Part shown: one piece after another, positions 23,339 through 35,765 of the stretch | Position numbering within the stretch: position 1 is the stretch's first letter | How the letters are laid out: each line of letters starts with the position of its first letter | Assembly: GCA_034440575.1 (NCBI GenBank) | Contig: JAOTOL010001556.1 | Coordinates: forward strand, 1,707,501-1,771,500 | Source of the DNA: Imbricaverruca yamaguchii | Lineage: Eukaryota; Arthropoda; Thecostraca; Neoverrucidae | Direction of reading: 5' to 3' | DNA length: 64,000 nt | The notes under the pieces: model-generated | The model's database searches: none | What the model was told of the DNA's origin: nothing | Seen by the model: only the letters and a program-made list of their open reading frames with translations | Program-made: the position numbers and the translations under genes

Positions 23339-24166
23339 CCCGCGCCATCTCGGGAGGAATTCAACCTCCCCCCCCCCCCAAAGGTTTTCTGCGGACAGTG
23401 AAAGATCGTTGCTCGTCATCGCGCCGAAATTTGGCATACCTTTTCCCACATCAATTTGGCATGTTGTGTCAAACTTTTGAGGTCAGGTCATCTAGCATCA
23501 ACGAGCTAGACTAGGTAATGTGAGGTCGCCTCCAAAAACGTTCAACCAGTCGTCACGCTTTAACAGATAAAGATATTTTCATGAAACTTTCAGCGTTTGC
23601 TTTTCTTTGGAGATGCAACAAAACGCACCGGAGGAATGTTGTGTTTTTCTGTTTTTCGATTTTAATTACTTAACAGTTTTGCATATTTTCCCATTAGAGT
23701 TCAAATCGAAGATTCTGGCTACAGTATTTTTTTTGGAGCAAATTTATTTCGAGAGCATTTTTTGCCAGATTTACTCATTAGAAAAGGAAAATTCAAGAAA
23801 ACCTAAACTCAAAATTCTGAAAGTTCAACAACAAAAAACATTTCGGTAGCCAAAAATGTTATGGTCCTGGTCGCTATCCTTTTCTGATTTGAAATATTTT
23901 TTCTTCCAATCTCTCCCAAAGTGAACTCCCCAGAGCGAAAAGCATGATGTAAGTCGTGAAAACCTAGGCCCCCTGGTGTCGCTTTTTGGGTAAAGCATTT
24001 TGGGGATGGTGTCGGGCCCTGCTCGTCAAGCGCTTTCCAAGCGCTCCGCTTCACTTTCGTTTTCGTGTGAAGCTTAGTTTGGAGATTAAAGGTGGGAAGT
24101 TCCTATGACCCCCCCCCCCCCGCCCCGAGACGGGGATGTGAGGATCTGACCGGAGAGACCGGAGGG
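23339..24166 (+). mobile_element. TTAA-flanked piggyBac-like MITE, copy 2
   Basis: Same orientation as copy 1. It starts CCCGCGCCATCTCGGG directly after the (CTGT)n tail of the LINE and ends CCCCGAGACGGGG...GGAGGG before TTAA (24167-24170). It shares the internal block CATACCTTTTCCCACATCAA and the GTCGTCACGCTTTAAC block. Confidence 0.7.
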
Positions 24167-24170
24167 TTAA

Positions 24171-24748
24171 AGGCAATCGAAAGTGCTTTGAGCCAGTAAG
24201 TTGATACGATTAATAGTTATTCATCCATCTGACAAAAAAAAGCTGACAACTTTTCTACAGCGTATTGAATTAACTAACTAGACGTTACACAAGTGTTGCG
24301 TTGCATGACGAAACCTCACTTGATCGTGCAAATGACTTGGAATTTGATGTGAAGTGAACATATCAATAGTTCGTAGTTTTGTGCTTGCAATTTCAAGAAT
24401 TATTTGGTGCACCTCGTAAACACGACCATCTACGCAGCTTACAGAGGTTCAAATTCGGAGCATAAATTAAGGCGGCCTGCAGTAGGACTTACGCCGTGAC
24501 ATGTGCCGACGTCGCTTATGTGGTCCAGGTAAGCTGGATGTGCTAAGATAAGACGAACCTCGGCTACCAGGCCAGACCAGAAATTGCGTTGAAAATTGTC
24601 CAATACATTGAGCTAGCTCCTCAAATGTTGTATGTGCATCGGGGTGCATGTGCGTATCGTGTGCTCGCACGCGCGTGTGTGCGTGTGCGTGTGCGTGTGC
24701 CTGTGTGTGTGCATGCGCATGTTCGTGTGCGTGTGCGTGTGCGTGAAC

Positions 24749-24787
<39 letters not shown>

Positions 24788-25800
24788 CACGCAAATATCG
24801 ACAAATACGGGAAAATTGGGATACATGGGAAAATTGGGCTCACGGCGTTGGAGTGACTAAGGCGAGACATGCCAACAAGGTCCAATAGTTCGGCAGTGAC
24901 CAGAAATACAAACCGTTTAACTGTCGACAATGACCAACAAAAGAAAACCTATTACGGAAGACATTGGGACAAACTTATATATAATGAAGGCATGAATATT
25001 ATTAACTTGGGTTAACCTACGATTGCTCATTCCCATGGCCAGTATCGCAGATTGTCTTTATCCCCTACTTTCAGACGTAGTTTAATAGGGACGTAGGGAT
25101 GGTGCTCATGATAAGGGTAAGGCCCACATTGTTGCACATTTTCAACACCTTCATACTTCCTCACGATGAGAAGTGAATGCCAGTGGGGAAATTTGTGTGC
25201 AATATTTTGGGACAGGAGAAAGACTAGCATCAGGCCTGACCAGAAATGCTCAGCACACAACATCTTGCCAATTGGTATTTTCTCTTAACCAGCGTCACAT
25301 CGGTCCAAAGGGAAGCAACTGGCACCGCAGCCATCACAGCTACCGTTGAGTTGTCTTTTTTCCATCTCTGGAGCGACCGTAACTGCTGTAGCAGCTGTAG
25401 TCAGGCCACTGGGACGGCCGTAGCCGCTTGGGCGGTCGTCACCGCTAGAGCAGCCATCACCGCTAGGACAGCTGTGGCTGCTGGAACGATCACCAACTCG
25501 AGTGGCCTTCGCCACTGTGGTGACCGTGGTTACCGGCGAAGTGGAGTAACTTTCGCCGCTAGGGAGGCCGCCATCAGTATTCGGGAAGTGGTCTAGTAAC
25601 GATGTGTCTTTGTCCTCAAGCAACAGCAGTCGACGATACTTTTAATGTCTTAGCAGCTCATAACACTTTCAGTATGAGCGCGCGACAGCGATCAGATGAA
25701 TTTGGCCTATTTTGTTCCTCCTTATTAAGGGCTTCCCACCTACAATCAGGCCACTCTGGCACTCTAGCTCTCTTTACCCGCATGACCCTTGCTGACTTTT
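24171..25800. other. No gene seen apart from a TG microsatellite
   Basis: Frames at 25246-25596 are Ala/Thr/Val-rich because of imperfect CAGCYGTAGC-like repeats (25310-25530). No domain was recognised. Confidence 0.35.
24664..24783. repeat. (TG)n / (TGTGCG)n microsatellite
   Basis: Alternating TGTGCG units grade into pure TG at 24751-24781. Confidence 0.95.
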
Positions 25801-27770
25801 AGGGAACCTCAGTCCTTGGCAACATGCATGGCTCTCATCATGGCTGACATCAAAGCTCTGAGGATGACCCTCAGTATTCCTCCCGCCAATCGCTAGTTCT
25901 CAGGGATTCTCGAAGCTGCCAGTCTGCCCGATCACTCAGGTACCCATTCCACAGCCCAGGAGCATCCCAGTCCTGATCGACCTGGCTCTCAGAGGCTCTA
26001 GTCATCCGTCAGGAGCCCTTTCTCACTTCCGTGGTTCATTTTCAGTCCTCGACAAACGTGTCTAGCTCTCAGGGGCATCCCACAGTTTCGAGACAGGCTT
26101 CACTATTTCGACAAACGTCGCCAGCTCTCAGAACTTTCCTTAGCTCTTAGGTTGCTTTGTTCACCTCCCAGGGCTTCTTTCAACTCTCAGGAGCATCACA
26201 GTCCAATCCGCTGTAGCTCTCATGGACCCTTCCCAGGTCCTCAACAGCATTGGCGCAGCCAGGATTTTTGCAATGGGGACGAAAATTTATCGTTTTGCCT
26301 GGTGAAAATCTTAAAATGTACTCCTCCGTGTAGTGTATTTTTGGGTGCTACGGGCGGACCAGGACCTCCGACGCCCCTGGGCCCTGCCTCTGCTCGACAG
26401 CCTTTCGGGCTATCAAGGAGGGACTCTCTTTAAATCTCAGCAGCCACACTTTTCTCATAATGACCCCTTTCAAGTCTCTTTGGCATCCCTGTCCAGTCAA
26501 GTCCTCTCTAGCACTCAGTTACCATTTTGCATCGTCAAGAGCCCTCTCCAGCTGTTGGAGACCCTCTCCAGTCCTCGACAGTCTTTCTAGCTACATGGGC
26601 CTTCGGGCTCTGAAGCTGCACCTCAGCATTCCTCACAGTAATCGCAAGGTCACAGAAAATCTTCTTAGCTCCAAGGGACATTGTTACTCCATTAGGGACC
26701 GCTCTCGAAATCAGGAGAATCGCAGTTCTGTCTTATCTGACTATCAGAGACCCTCTTCATCCCTCAGGCCCCTCTCCTGCCTTTAGGGGCCATCAACCCT
26801 CAATAGTCCGGTCTAGCTCTCATATCGGGGAAATTTAAGCTCTGAGATCGGCCCTCGTTAGTACTCGTCAGATGTTGGGGTTCTATTCATCCCTCAGGGC
26901 CCTCTCAAACCCCAAGAACATCCCAGCCACCTCAGGCGCTCATGTTCATGCCTCAGAGCCTTCAGTGCCATGTTTACTCCTCAGCTGTTAAGGACCTTTA
27001 CCAGCTGAGATTGCTCTTTCCAACTGACATGGGCATTTCAGCTCTCTGGTGGACCCTCTCTTGTCTTCACGGTTCTTTCAAGCCCTCAGAGTGGTGGAGG
27101 TATTCTGGTTGCAATGGCCATTTCCCAACAAACTGTTCCATGCGCTTTAATTTTTGCTCGGTTATATACCTTCTTCTACACCCTGCGGTCCCTTGCGGTC
27201 GCCTGAAGGCGGTCGCGTGGAGGGCACAATCTGACTTCCCAGGGGGCAGCTGCCCTTCATTCCTTGGATAGGTCACTGCTTTCTAATAGCCCGGTGCCCT
27301 CCATGCGCTTGAAGACCCATTACGTAGCACCGGGAACCCACAGTTTAGTCCCCGACAGTTTCCGTAGCTCGAACCTCTTTATCGGCGCGAGTCCTGATAG
27401 CTCTGAGGTTCCTATTCAAAAGTTTGGACCCTTTTCATTTGGTCAGGGACCAATTCTTCTGCTTGGACCCCGCCGTCAGCTCAGAGGCCGTTCATATTGG
27501 CTCGGAGCCCTCTCCATAAGCTTGGATACCCTTCCAACGATCTGAAACCCCCTCCGTCGACCTGGAAGCCGTTCACGCTGGCCCAGCCCAGGGCCCTCAT
27601 TTTCCCGAGGGTGCTTTCAGTTATCTCGGGGACCGTTCATCGCCGCTGGATCCTTTCGACGGGCCTAGTCAGCCCGGTCGGCACACACCAGCCCAGGAGG
27701 ATCATTAAGGACCCTCAAGGCGGCCGTCAGAAGGGTCCCCTCGGACCCTCCAGGGGGTACACCTTTCGTC
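25801..27770. repeat. Degenerate CT-rich minisatellite region
   Basis: About 2 kb in which short words such as CTCTCAGG, CCCTCTC, AGTCCTCGACA and TAGCTCTC recur every 30-50 bp without a strict period. It looks like an old, decayed tandem array. A 145-bp hAT-like MITE sits inside it. No protein domain was found in its open frames. Confidence 0.5.
26248..26392. mobile_element. hAT-like MITE with 8-bp target duplication
   Basis: Left end CATTGGCGCAGCCAGG and right end complement CAGAGGCAGGGCCCAGG are imperfect inverted repeats of the CAGTGGCGTAGCCA type. Flanks are CTCAACAG (26240-26247) and CTCGACAG (26393-26400), matching at 7 of 8 bases. An 8-bp duplication is the hAT signature. The host DNA also repeats similar words, which weakens the point a little. 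Confidence 0.6.
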
Positions 27771-27774
27771 CGCT

Positions 27775-27789
27775 GGCTACGCCACTGAT
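27775..27789. mobile_element. Solo hAT-like MITE terminus
   Basis: CTGGCTACGCCACTG is the complement of the CAGTGGCGTAGCCAG terminus. No partner end with a matching 8-bp flank was found nearby. Confidence 0.4.
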
Positions 27790-27851
27790 TCAATATACTT
27801 TACAATATACTTACACACACCGTGCGGCTAAAAAACTTAACGAGACCTTAA

Positions 27852-28694
27852 CCCGCGTCGTCTCTCTGGTCAAATCCTCCCACCCCGTCTCGGGGGGCGG
27901 GTGGGGGCGATTGAAGATCCCCTCTACAATCCAAACTAAGCATCGCACGAAAACGAAAGAGGTGTCATCGGAAAGCGCGCGACGAGTAGGGTCCGGGTCC
28001 ACCCTCCAAAACACTTTCCCCCAAAAGTGACGTCACCAGGGGGGCTAGATTGTCACGACTTTTCACGACTTGCATTATGTTTTTGACTCTAGGGGGTTCA
28101 TTTTGGGGGATATATGAAAAGGCACAATTTATTTGGAATGAGAAAATGACAGTGAAAACGACCAGTGCTACATTTGTTTTTGGCCCCCCAATTTTTTTTT
28201 TATTTCAAAATTTTGAGTTTTTAAGTTTTCCTTAATTTTACTTTTCCAATGGGTAGAGCAGGCCGAGAAACGTTGTTGAAAGTCAACTTGCCCTAATAAA
28301 AGATGCTTACTTTAGCCAGAATCCTGTATTTGAACTGCAATTTGGCAAATACGCAAAATTTATACGTAGTCAAAAATGGAAAAAAAAATGAAAAATTCAA
28401 CTCGTACATTTTGTTCCATCCGTAAAGATAAGCAAACGCTGAAAGTTTCATTAAAATGTGTGCATCCGTTAAAGCGTGACGACTAGTTAAACTTTTTTGG
28501 AGGTGACCTCACTTGACCTTGACTAACTCGTTGACTCTAGATGATCTGACCTAAAAAATTTGAATCAGCATGTCATATTGACGTGGGAAAGGGTATGCCA
28601 AATTTGTGCGGCGCTACCGCGCGCCGTTCGTCCGCTATCCGCGAAAAAAAAAACCTGAGGGGGGCGGTTGAAGACCCCCCCGAGACGGGACGGG
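27852..28694 (-). mobile_element. TTAA-flanked piggyBac-like MITE, copy 3 (inverted)
   Basis: The clearest copy: TTAA (27848-27851), CCCGCGTCGTCTC at the left, GAGACGGGACGGG at the right, then TTAA (28695-28698). Its interior is the reverse complement of copies 1 and 2, for example GTTAAAGCGTGACGAC at 28468-28483. TTAA on both sides and CCC/GGG ends fit piggyBac-type insertion. Confidence 0.78.
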
Positions 28695-28698
28695 TTAA

Positions 28699-29803
28699 TA
28701 TAATACTATCGGAGTTGTCGCCCTGGTCTTCCGTCACGAAGAGCTTCCTATCACTTCAAGCGAACGAATAAATTACAATGAAAGCTGCACGACTCAACCC
28801 GTTCTGAAAATCAAAACTCACGAATCGCAATGGTAAAAAAGGAAAGAAAAACGAACCACTTCTGGTGAACTGAAAGCTGAGGAAAAAGTTCGATGGGCTG
28901 GGAAATGCTCATGTGAAAATGGCGAAGCTCTCGCTAAAGCGGTGGCAGTATCGCCGAAATCAGTGCAAAATCATTTGAATGCTGTCCTGAATCTAAGCAC
29001 CATGGATCTCCGAGAGCTTGAAAAGCCGAAACGCCTGTCAGAATGGTACATAGGTGATGCCTCCAATTCTTTGAAGGGTTTCAAGCTTCTGCGATGTCCG
29101 GTCGTGCCCCTCTATATTTATGAACTTGTATGAAATCCTGTGGGACGACCACTCCCAATCCGCCTTGAAAAAAAATGTCTTGCACCAGCTTCAATGGACT
29201 ACACAGTTGTGCGTGGGTCAAATTTGGTCGATAAAATATATTCCAATCGGTAACGGATTTGCCATCGCAAGGATGGAAAACCCGTCACCCAGCCATCATC
29301 GTCCTCTAAGCAATAAATTGTCTGGAGAAAGGTCCGAAAGGCTTCATTCTCGTCGATAGGGCTACGGGTAGGCAGGAAATGAGCGTTGAGGCATGCTGGG
29401 CATTGCCCAGCGTGATTACTTTGCCCTACATGTTTTGGAAAAGTATATGGGAAATGCCGCCAAGAAACCTTACGTTGAAAAGGGATGGCTGGCGTCAACA
29501 TCTTTTGCCTCATACCAGCACGAAGTAGCATAAGGTAGTACCAGTGTTGTAAGGAAGTTTTATGTTGCTTAAGGTAGTACCAATGTAAGGAGGTAGTTTT
29601 AGGATGCACAAGGTAGTTCAAGTGTAAGGTAGAATAAGGTAGTACCAGCATGCGGTATTATGAGATAGTAACAGTATAAGGTATGACTATGGGTTCGTAG
29701 TTCAAGCGATATCAGTTAACCTTGACATAGACCCGCTTGAGCACCCAAATGCCACCGATAACCCTGCGAGCACAATGAACCAGATTCAAATAACACCAAT
29801 TGG
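28699..29803 (+). other. No intact gene; possible mariner-like remnant
   Basis: A frame at about 28915-29000 (GEALAKAVAVSPKSVQNHLN) resembles the helix-turn-helix near the N-terminus of Tc1/mariner transposases. The rest has several stops and I see no DDE motif, so the assignment is weak. Short AAGGTAGTACCAGTGT-like repeats lie at 29530-29680. Confidence 0.25.
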
Positions 29804-29985
29804 AGGGGTGGGGATGGCCTAGTGGTTAAGGTGTTGGGCTATGGGTGCCAAAGGTCCCGGGTTCGACACTAGCGTCACTCGATAAATTTCCCAATCCGCG
29901 GCCCACCGGTAAAACAGTGTGGGCGGCGCCTTTATCCGCGAATGTGCATAAAGGGCGTCATGAACCACCCAATAAACAAACAACC
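29804..29985 (+). mobile_element. tRNA-Ser/Leu-like SINE, copy 1
   Basis: Head GGGGATGGCCTAGTGGTTAA (A box) and GGTCCCGGGTTCGACAC (B box), body CCCACCGGTAAAACAGTGTG, tail AATAAACAAACAACC. Flanks ACCAATTGGA and ACCAATAGGA look like an imperfect target duplication. A second copy lies at 35431-35613 on the minus strand. Confidence 0.85.
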
Positions 29986-30134
29986 AATAGGATAGTGCTC
30001 ACATAGGTCTCGCCAAGCTCTGCTTGACAGTGGCCCAACGTTTTGTGCTGCCATCTATAGAAACAGGACGATCGCTAGTTTCCTCATCCCGAGCGGTAGG
30101 TGGCAGCACATCCCACATTCTGCAGCACAACTAG

Positions 30135-30225
30135 CCCGACACATCTGACATCCTGCCAGGTGCGATGACACATTTCGCACATCTGACATCCTGCCAGATG
30201 TGATGACACATTTGGCATATCTGAC
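30135..30225. repeat. 38-bp tandem repeat, about 2.3 copies
   Basis: CACATCTGACATCCTGCCAG followed by RTGYGATGACACATTTSG repeats with a 38-bp period. Confidence 0.8.
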
Positions 30226-33200
30226 AACGTGACGGCACGTCCTGTGCCGTCACGTTGTTTTCCTTAAGTTTTTGGTTAAAAACAAGGCGAACTACCCGGA
30301 AGAGAAAACTTGTAACGATCATCTCGATCACGAATACGTCTGGAAGGGTAAGGTCAGATATTGAGTCAGTCTATTTCAGTGGTGCAGACAAGGGTAAGGG
30401 GAGTAGAGCGGCTCCATGTGTGTCGCCGCCACGAGTGTCCTTAAGGTCTAGACCACACATGATTTCCGTCTGTCCGACTTGGCCTGTCTCTGACCGACAT
30501 TGGGCGTTCTTTTACTCACACAAAGACCCTCACCTACATAGGAGGCTTTCTGGCAGTGACAGGAAACCTCCAACGGCAACAGGAGGCCCCTGGTTTACAC
30601 AGGAGCCCGTGGTCTATACAGGAAGCTCTCTGACTGAAACAGGAGGCCCTCCTATTTGCACAGGAGGCCTCTGATTTACGGGAGACCCCATGAACAGCAC
30701 AAGACACGCTGTTTAAAGCGCTACAAGCCTACTTGTAAGCACTTGGGTGTACTTTCGGTGCACGCAAGGATACCGAAATACTTTGGGTGCTTTCAGGCTA
30801 GGTATATTCGGACCTCATCACTATGCTAACCCCTTGTGGCATTAATTAATGCATGACAAGCACAACATTATTTATGTATTTTAACAGTTACCAAAAGCGC
30901 ATTAAGATAACTTGAAATCATGTTAGCTGTTTTTACATCATAGTTGTCTTTCTTTTAGCGGATGTGAGTGTGAAACCTATCACCTGCAAGCAATCAGACA
31001 TCGCCGCAGTGTCACATGTTGACACAGATGCTGTCACCTCAGGGGTGTCGTTTTATGGAAATGATTCAGACGACTGAAATCCCCGAAGATGTGCGGTACC
31101 ATGCATGTGCGTGGGGCCTTGGAAAACGTGCACTGACCACACATACATGGAAAATGTTGGCTGAGGGAATGTGCCCGCCTTCCCCAATATAATGGTGACG
31201 CCGCTTTGACCGGGAAAATGTAAAAGTTCTGGGAGGCTTCAGCACATGCGCACCGCCCCTCGCTCAACGGATTTGCCAGCCAAAGGCTTCGAGAGAAAAA
31301 GGTACTCCTTCAGTGTGCCCGAATACACCCTCCCGCTCGACGGATTTTCAGCCGAAAGCGTCTCTCCAGTGATTTTTCCAGCGGCGTTTGTTTTGTTTTG
31401 TTCTAGAAACCAATTGTGGTGAAGAAACCTAAAAGTTGGTGCATTTGCTGAGTTCCAACACAAAAGCTGTTTGTCGAATCGAGCTGAGAATATAAAATGT
31501 GAGAGTGATGCCTTTGATTATCCCTCTGACCAAATTCCATAAAATATGAAGTTATGGCGAGTTAATTTGGGTAGGTGTCTGGTCCTCTCGTACAAGACAC
31601 CTCTATATGGTACAACTGAGCAGCAAAATGAGGACCGTCAATGATCAACATCGGATTTGTTCGCAATGTACACTGGTGCTCTAGTGCTTATTTTCACTGG
31701 AGAACCATTGCGCACTATGATATTCACGTAGAAATTTGGTAGAAATTTTCACCGACAAAGGAAGCTAGTTATCGGACGATCTTGGTCTTATTCGAAAGTG
31801 TTCCAAATTTGGAACAGGTTGAGAAGCTCCACTTTCTTAAGGATTCCTGAACCCAGGAATGCCAGTGGTCCTACGTATCGTAGAAGTAGGAGCATTCCCC
31901 TCTCTTGTTTTGTTTCCCTAGTATATCTCAGGGACCAATTGGGGTACACAGTTAAAATTCTGAACACACCTGCATGTGTGCCAAGGGTGCCTTAGCTCCA
32001 AAAATCAGCCTCCAGTCGTGCACGGTGGAGTCACAATGCGTAAGCGATGTCTGTGGGTGCGTAGATACTGGATAGTTACTATTAGTGTTTGTTATGCATG
32101 CGCTATGCGCTGTGAATGCAACCCAATAACAATCTCACAGAATATGTTCATGATTGGTATGCCATACGTTGCTGACATCTCGCCGATATATACTACTAAG
32201 ATATGGCTCACAGGCAAGGCTTTGGATCTCGCACGAAGTCAGGTGGTTCAAAGTCCGTATTTTCAAGACATACCTTCAGATTGAAAAGGAAAAATAGCAA
32301 CTTCGCATTAGCCAGGTACTGAACTAGGGTGGTCCCGACCTACCGACCCACCCGAGGTCCCCAGCTTTGCCCACAGGCCCAATCGATGTCTATGGTATAA
32401 TACACCCGATCAAATCGGTCCGGTGCTGAGGAAGGCCACCAAGCTGACCATAGATTCTAGCCGGTCGTCCGCCCGCTTCCTCTACGGCCTCGGCATCACA
32501 GCTAGGCTCGGATTCTTCATCACTCACGATGTGGACATCATGATTCAAAGACAAGGAGAACACAGGGACAAAATTCGCCAACTGATGTCTGAATGTGTTC
32601 TGGTTTCGCTGCCGCTTAACTCACGGTTCTTTCAAGTTCTTGACCAATAAGTCTGTTGTCGCCTTTTTCATGTCCACAATGGACGACTCACTCGAGAAAT
32701 AGTCTTCAGAGATTTGCTCTTGAACCAACTGCCAGCTATTATTAATACATGATTATCCTAACTGCCATGTCCAAGCGTTTTTGCATGGTTAACAAGTCTA
32801 CTAATTCATCTCTGCTCACGCTCACCTCTATGCTTACTGTGCGCAAAATCCAACCACATTGACCCGACCTTACAGGCAAGGACAGCTCCCCTGTCAATTT
32901 TCTTTAGCACTGGACTCTGGCTGTGCGTTGCATTTTTTTTACCTCACCGAAATTCAGTTACTGAAAAAGTTATTTAAAAAATTAACTAATAGTTGGCCAA
33001 GGGCAGCATGTTATGAACCATTCAATTCCATTTTGAATTGCTTAATACAATGAGAATGTTTTAATTGTCGCTTGGTGTTTCATATTTCATTTCCTTCCTT
33101 TTGAACTGTGATCTGGTCTTCTCCATACATATGCTGGTGCAATGACACCACAAAACTCGCGCTGAAACATAGTCGAAAACTGAATTTCTAGTAGGTTTTC

Positions 33201-33696
33201 CCTTGAGTTGCCACAATGTGCATTGAAATGGCTCAAATCTTTATTGAGATGGATAAAAATGAAGCTGCTGTGTCTTGAGTCATCCCCAAACGTATAAAAA
33301 TGATACTCGTCTGTCATAAGTAGCATGAAATAACATTCAATGTTGTCTTCATGCATTGGAAAACACAATTATCTATTTCTGTTCCGTTGCATAGACATCA
33401 TAGAATCAACTGGTTTATGTGATATTACAATGCATTATTACGACAGTTACTGAAGTGCGGAGACAGCATTATCGTACAGCCTTTTAGCCAAGCATGACGT
33501 AAGTTTTGATGAGCTACGCACATAGCTTCCGTTTACGTCAGGAGATGAGCGGTCACATTATGTTAATCTCGTTCATAAACATTGCATTCGAAAAATAAAT
33601 AAAAAGTTGATAAGAAAGTAAGATAATTTACAAATTTGTCCTCAATTTAGAGTGCAGTCTCATGGTTCCCATGTGCTGTGGAATAGGTATGGGACT
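30226..33696. other. No gene seen
   Basis: About 3.5 kb of largely unique AT-rich DNA with a degenerate ACAGGAGGCCC-like repeat at 30530-30690. No frame gave a recognisable domain. A 75-codon frame at 32423-32650 is of unknown meaning. Confidence 0.35.
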
Positions 33697-34330
33697 GTAT
33701 CATATCATACAGAAGTGAGGAAGTCATCAGGAAGCTTTACTGTGCATATGTCAGGCCACATTTGGAGTACTGCATCCGAGCTTGGTCTCCTAGCTATGAA
33801 AAAGATTTTTGCTTTTAGAGAGAGTACACAAGAGGGCTACAAAAATGTTTAATGGTATAAGCAGCCTGGCATATGAGGAAAGATTGAAGAAATTGAATAT
33901 GTTTTCACTTAGATATAGAAGGTTGAGAGGAGATCTCGTCGAGGTCTTTAAATTTGTTCTTGGTCTGGAGAGGGGATATCTTGGGGAAATCTTTGAATTT
34001 AACAGAAATGATGCAATTAGAGGTCATCAATTCAAAATTAAAGTTAACCACAGCAGAATAAGGTTAAGACAGACTTTCTTCACCAACAGGGTAGTAGAAC
34101 ACGGGAACCAGCTGCCAGAAACCATTGTCAGTAGCAGCACATTGAACATCTTTAAAATTAGCATAGACAATCATTATAAGAATAGAGTACTTGCTTTTCA
34201 GTATTACGGGGAGGACTGATTTACAGATTTGGTGGGCAACTGGTTGAGTGTACAGAGTGCAACCAAGAAGGGCCCTTGTGGCTCATAGTTGCACTAATCT
34301 TTTATGTCTTTATGATCTATGTCTTTATGT
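33697..34330 (+). mobile_element. CR1-like LINE, 5'-truncated copy
   Basis: Closely matches 57362-57985, the 3' part of the longer LINE at 55433, from ATCATACAGAAGTGAGGAAG to the TTTATGTCTTTATG tail. It keeps the C-terminal ORF2 block (YEERLKKLNMFSLRYRRLRG) in a frame ending TGA near 34219. 5' truncation at about 33697 is typical of target-primed reverse transcription. It is broken early (frameshift near 33800). Confidence 0.9.
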
Positions 34331-35765
34331 ATGAATCTTGGTAAAGTCCTGGATAATGGAGAGGCGATAAGGAGTGTATGCTGAACAGGTAAGTAAAATA
34401 TATGCGACGGTAGTGTGGACTCCACATGTGTTGCAAAGTGGAGTGTGGCGTGGTGGAAGGAAGACGTGCTAGTGTGTTAGTTTTGTGTGACCCAAGCGTA
34501 ATAAACACTCTAGCGCCACCTCGTCCAGACATGAGTCTCGGCGGGCTGAGGGAAATTTGCAGAGTGTAGGTTTGATGTTGTGTAAGTGTGAAGTGTTGTG
34601 TGTCCAGCAGGCTTGACGATACGTTTTAAATAACACGTTTACTAGGGAAAGGAAGTCACTGGGGATACCGGAGCACATTTGTGGGGAGGGAGGTCGATTG
34701 CCACTCAGGCACCACCATCCGATCGATTATTCCCCGGGATACCCTTGTGGCCAGGGAGCCAGAGGAGGGTGAGCTGAAGATGTGCGTGGTTGTCTTGGTA
34801 GAGGTGAAGGATAGCGTAGTGTGTGTGATTTGTGGTGTAGTATATGTCTGCGAGGGCGTCAACAGAGGAGCGTGAGTCAGTGTAGTTACTAGTGGGGGTG
34901 ATGATGTGTCGTGCAATTATGTGTTGCATGCAAGTGAGTATGGCAACTAATTCTGCTGTGTATACCGAATGATGAAGTGTTAATTTAGTTTGACCAACGT
35001 CGAGCCCACCGCACTAGGCGGCGCCCGCACCATCGTTGGTACAGGATCCGTCAGTGTAGAAAAATGTGTGTTATGGGTGGACCTCTTGATATTCAAAGAA
35101 TTTGGCTTGGGCTTCGATGGGGAAGAATATGGTTTTGTTGTGCCGAAATAGATGCTCGACTTTGGGGTGTTCCATGCCCCAAAATGGGAGAAGGGGAATT
35201 TGGTCTGGGGTTGTAACGGGTAAATTCAGTGGGAGTGTGAGAACCTGGTTCAAGTGGATAGAAATGTTGTATACATTTTTGTCGTAGGAGCGCCGAACAT
35301 TTGGAGTAGACCAGGTGACATTGGAGGGGTGATGGTGCCGTGTTGTTGTCCCGAAATGGTATATAACGAGTGGTAGTGTTCTGCGGTGTTCTAGACTAGG
35401 GAGATTGGCCTCAGCCCGATACTGGGGATATTGTTGTTGTTTGTTTATTGGTTGGTTCACGACACACTTTATGCACATTCACGGCTAATGGCGCCGCCCA
35501 CACTGTTTCGCCGGTGGGCCGCAGGATTGGGAAATGTCCTGAGTGGCGCTAGAATCGAACCCGGGACCTTTGGTACCCACTGCCCGACACCTTAACCACT
35601 CGGCCATCCCCGCCCCGATACTGGGGATAGGTGTGGTCCGGTGTGCTCCGGTTATGAGGCGGAGTGCATGGTTTTGTATGCGTTCTATGCGTTCTAGTGA
35701 GGTTGTATGCGAGGGAATACACGATCGAGGATAAAATAGTTAGCACTCGAATACTGTACATACCA
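34331..35765 (-). mobile_element. I-group LINE fragment with RNase H domain, interrupted by a SINE
   Basis: Minus strand. Order of parts: an end-of-RT region L-E-R-I-E-R-I-Q-N-H-A-L-R-L (about 35650-35700) and then the inserted SINE. Next a linker with L-P-S-L-E-H-R-R. The RNase H domain has YTDGSC (about 35055), TAEL (about 34950), YTDS (about 34880) and LLWLPGHKGIPGN (about 34740). Last comes a C-terminal DEVALECLLRLGHTKLTH block (about 34470-34520) and a histidine-rich tail. All four RNase H active-site blocks are visible, but a stop sits in the first part (GAGAA followed by stop) and frames change. The EN domain and most of RT are missing. It differs in sequence from the LINE at 59262. 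Confidence 0.82.
35431..35613 (-). mobile_element. tRNA-Ser/Leu-like SINE, copy 2, inserted in a LINE
   Basis: Flanked by perfect 16-bp duplications CCCGATACTGGGGATA (35415-35430 and 35614-35629). On the minus strand it begins GCGGGGATGGCCGAGTGGTT, has a B box GGTCCCGGGTTCGATTC, and ends AATAAACAAACAACAACAA. It splits the I-group LINE, so it inserted later. Confidence 0.95.

Noticed and set aside
28915..29400. Mariner transposase gene
   Set aside because: Only a helix-turn-helix-like stretch is visible, with many stops and no DDE motif; kept as a weak remark only.
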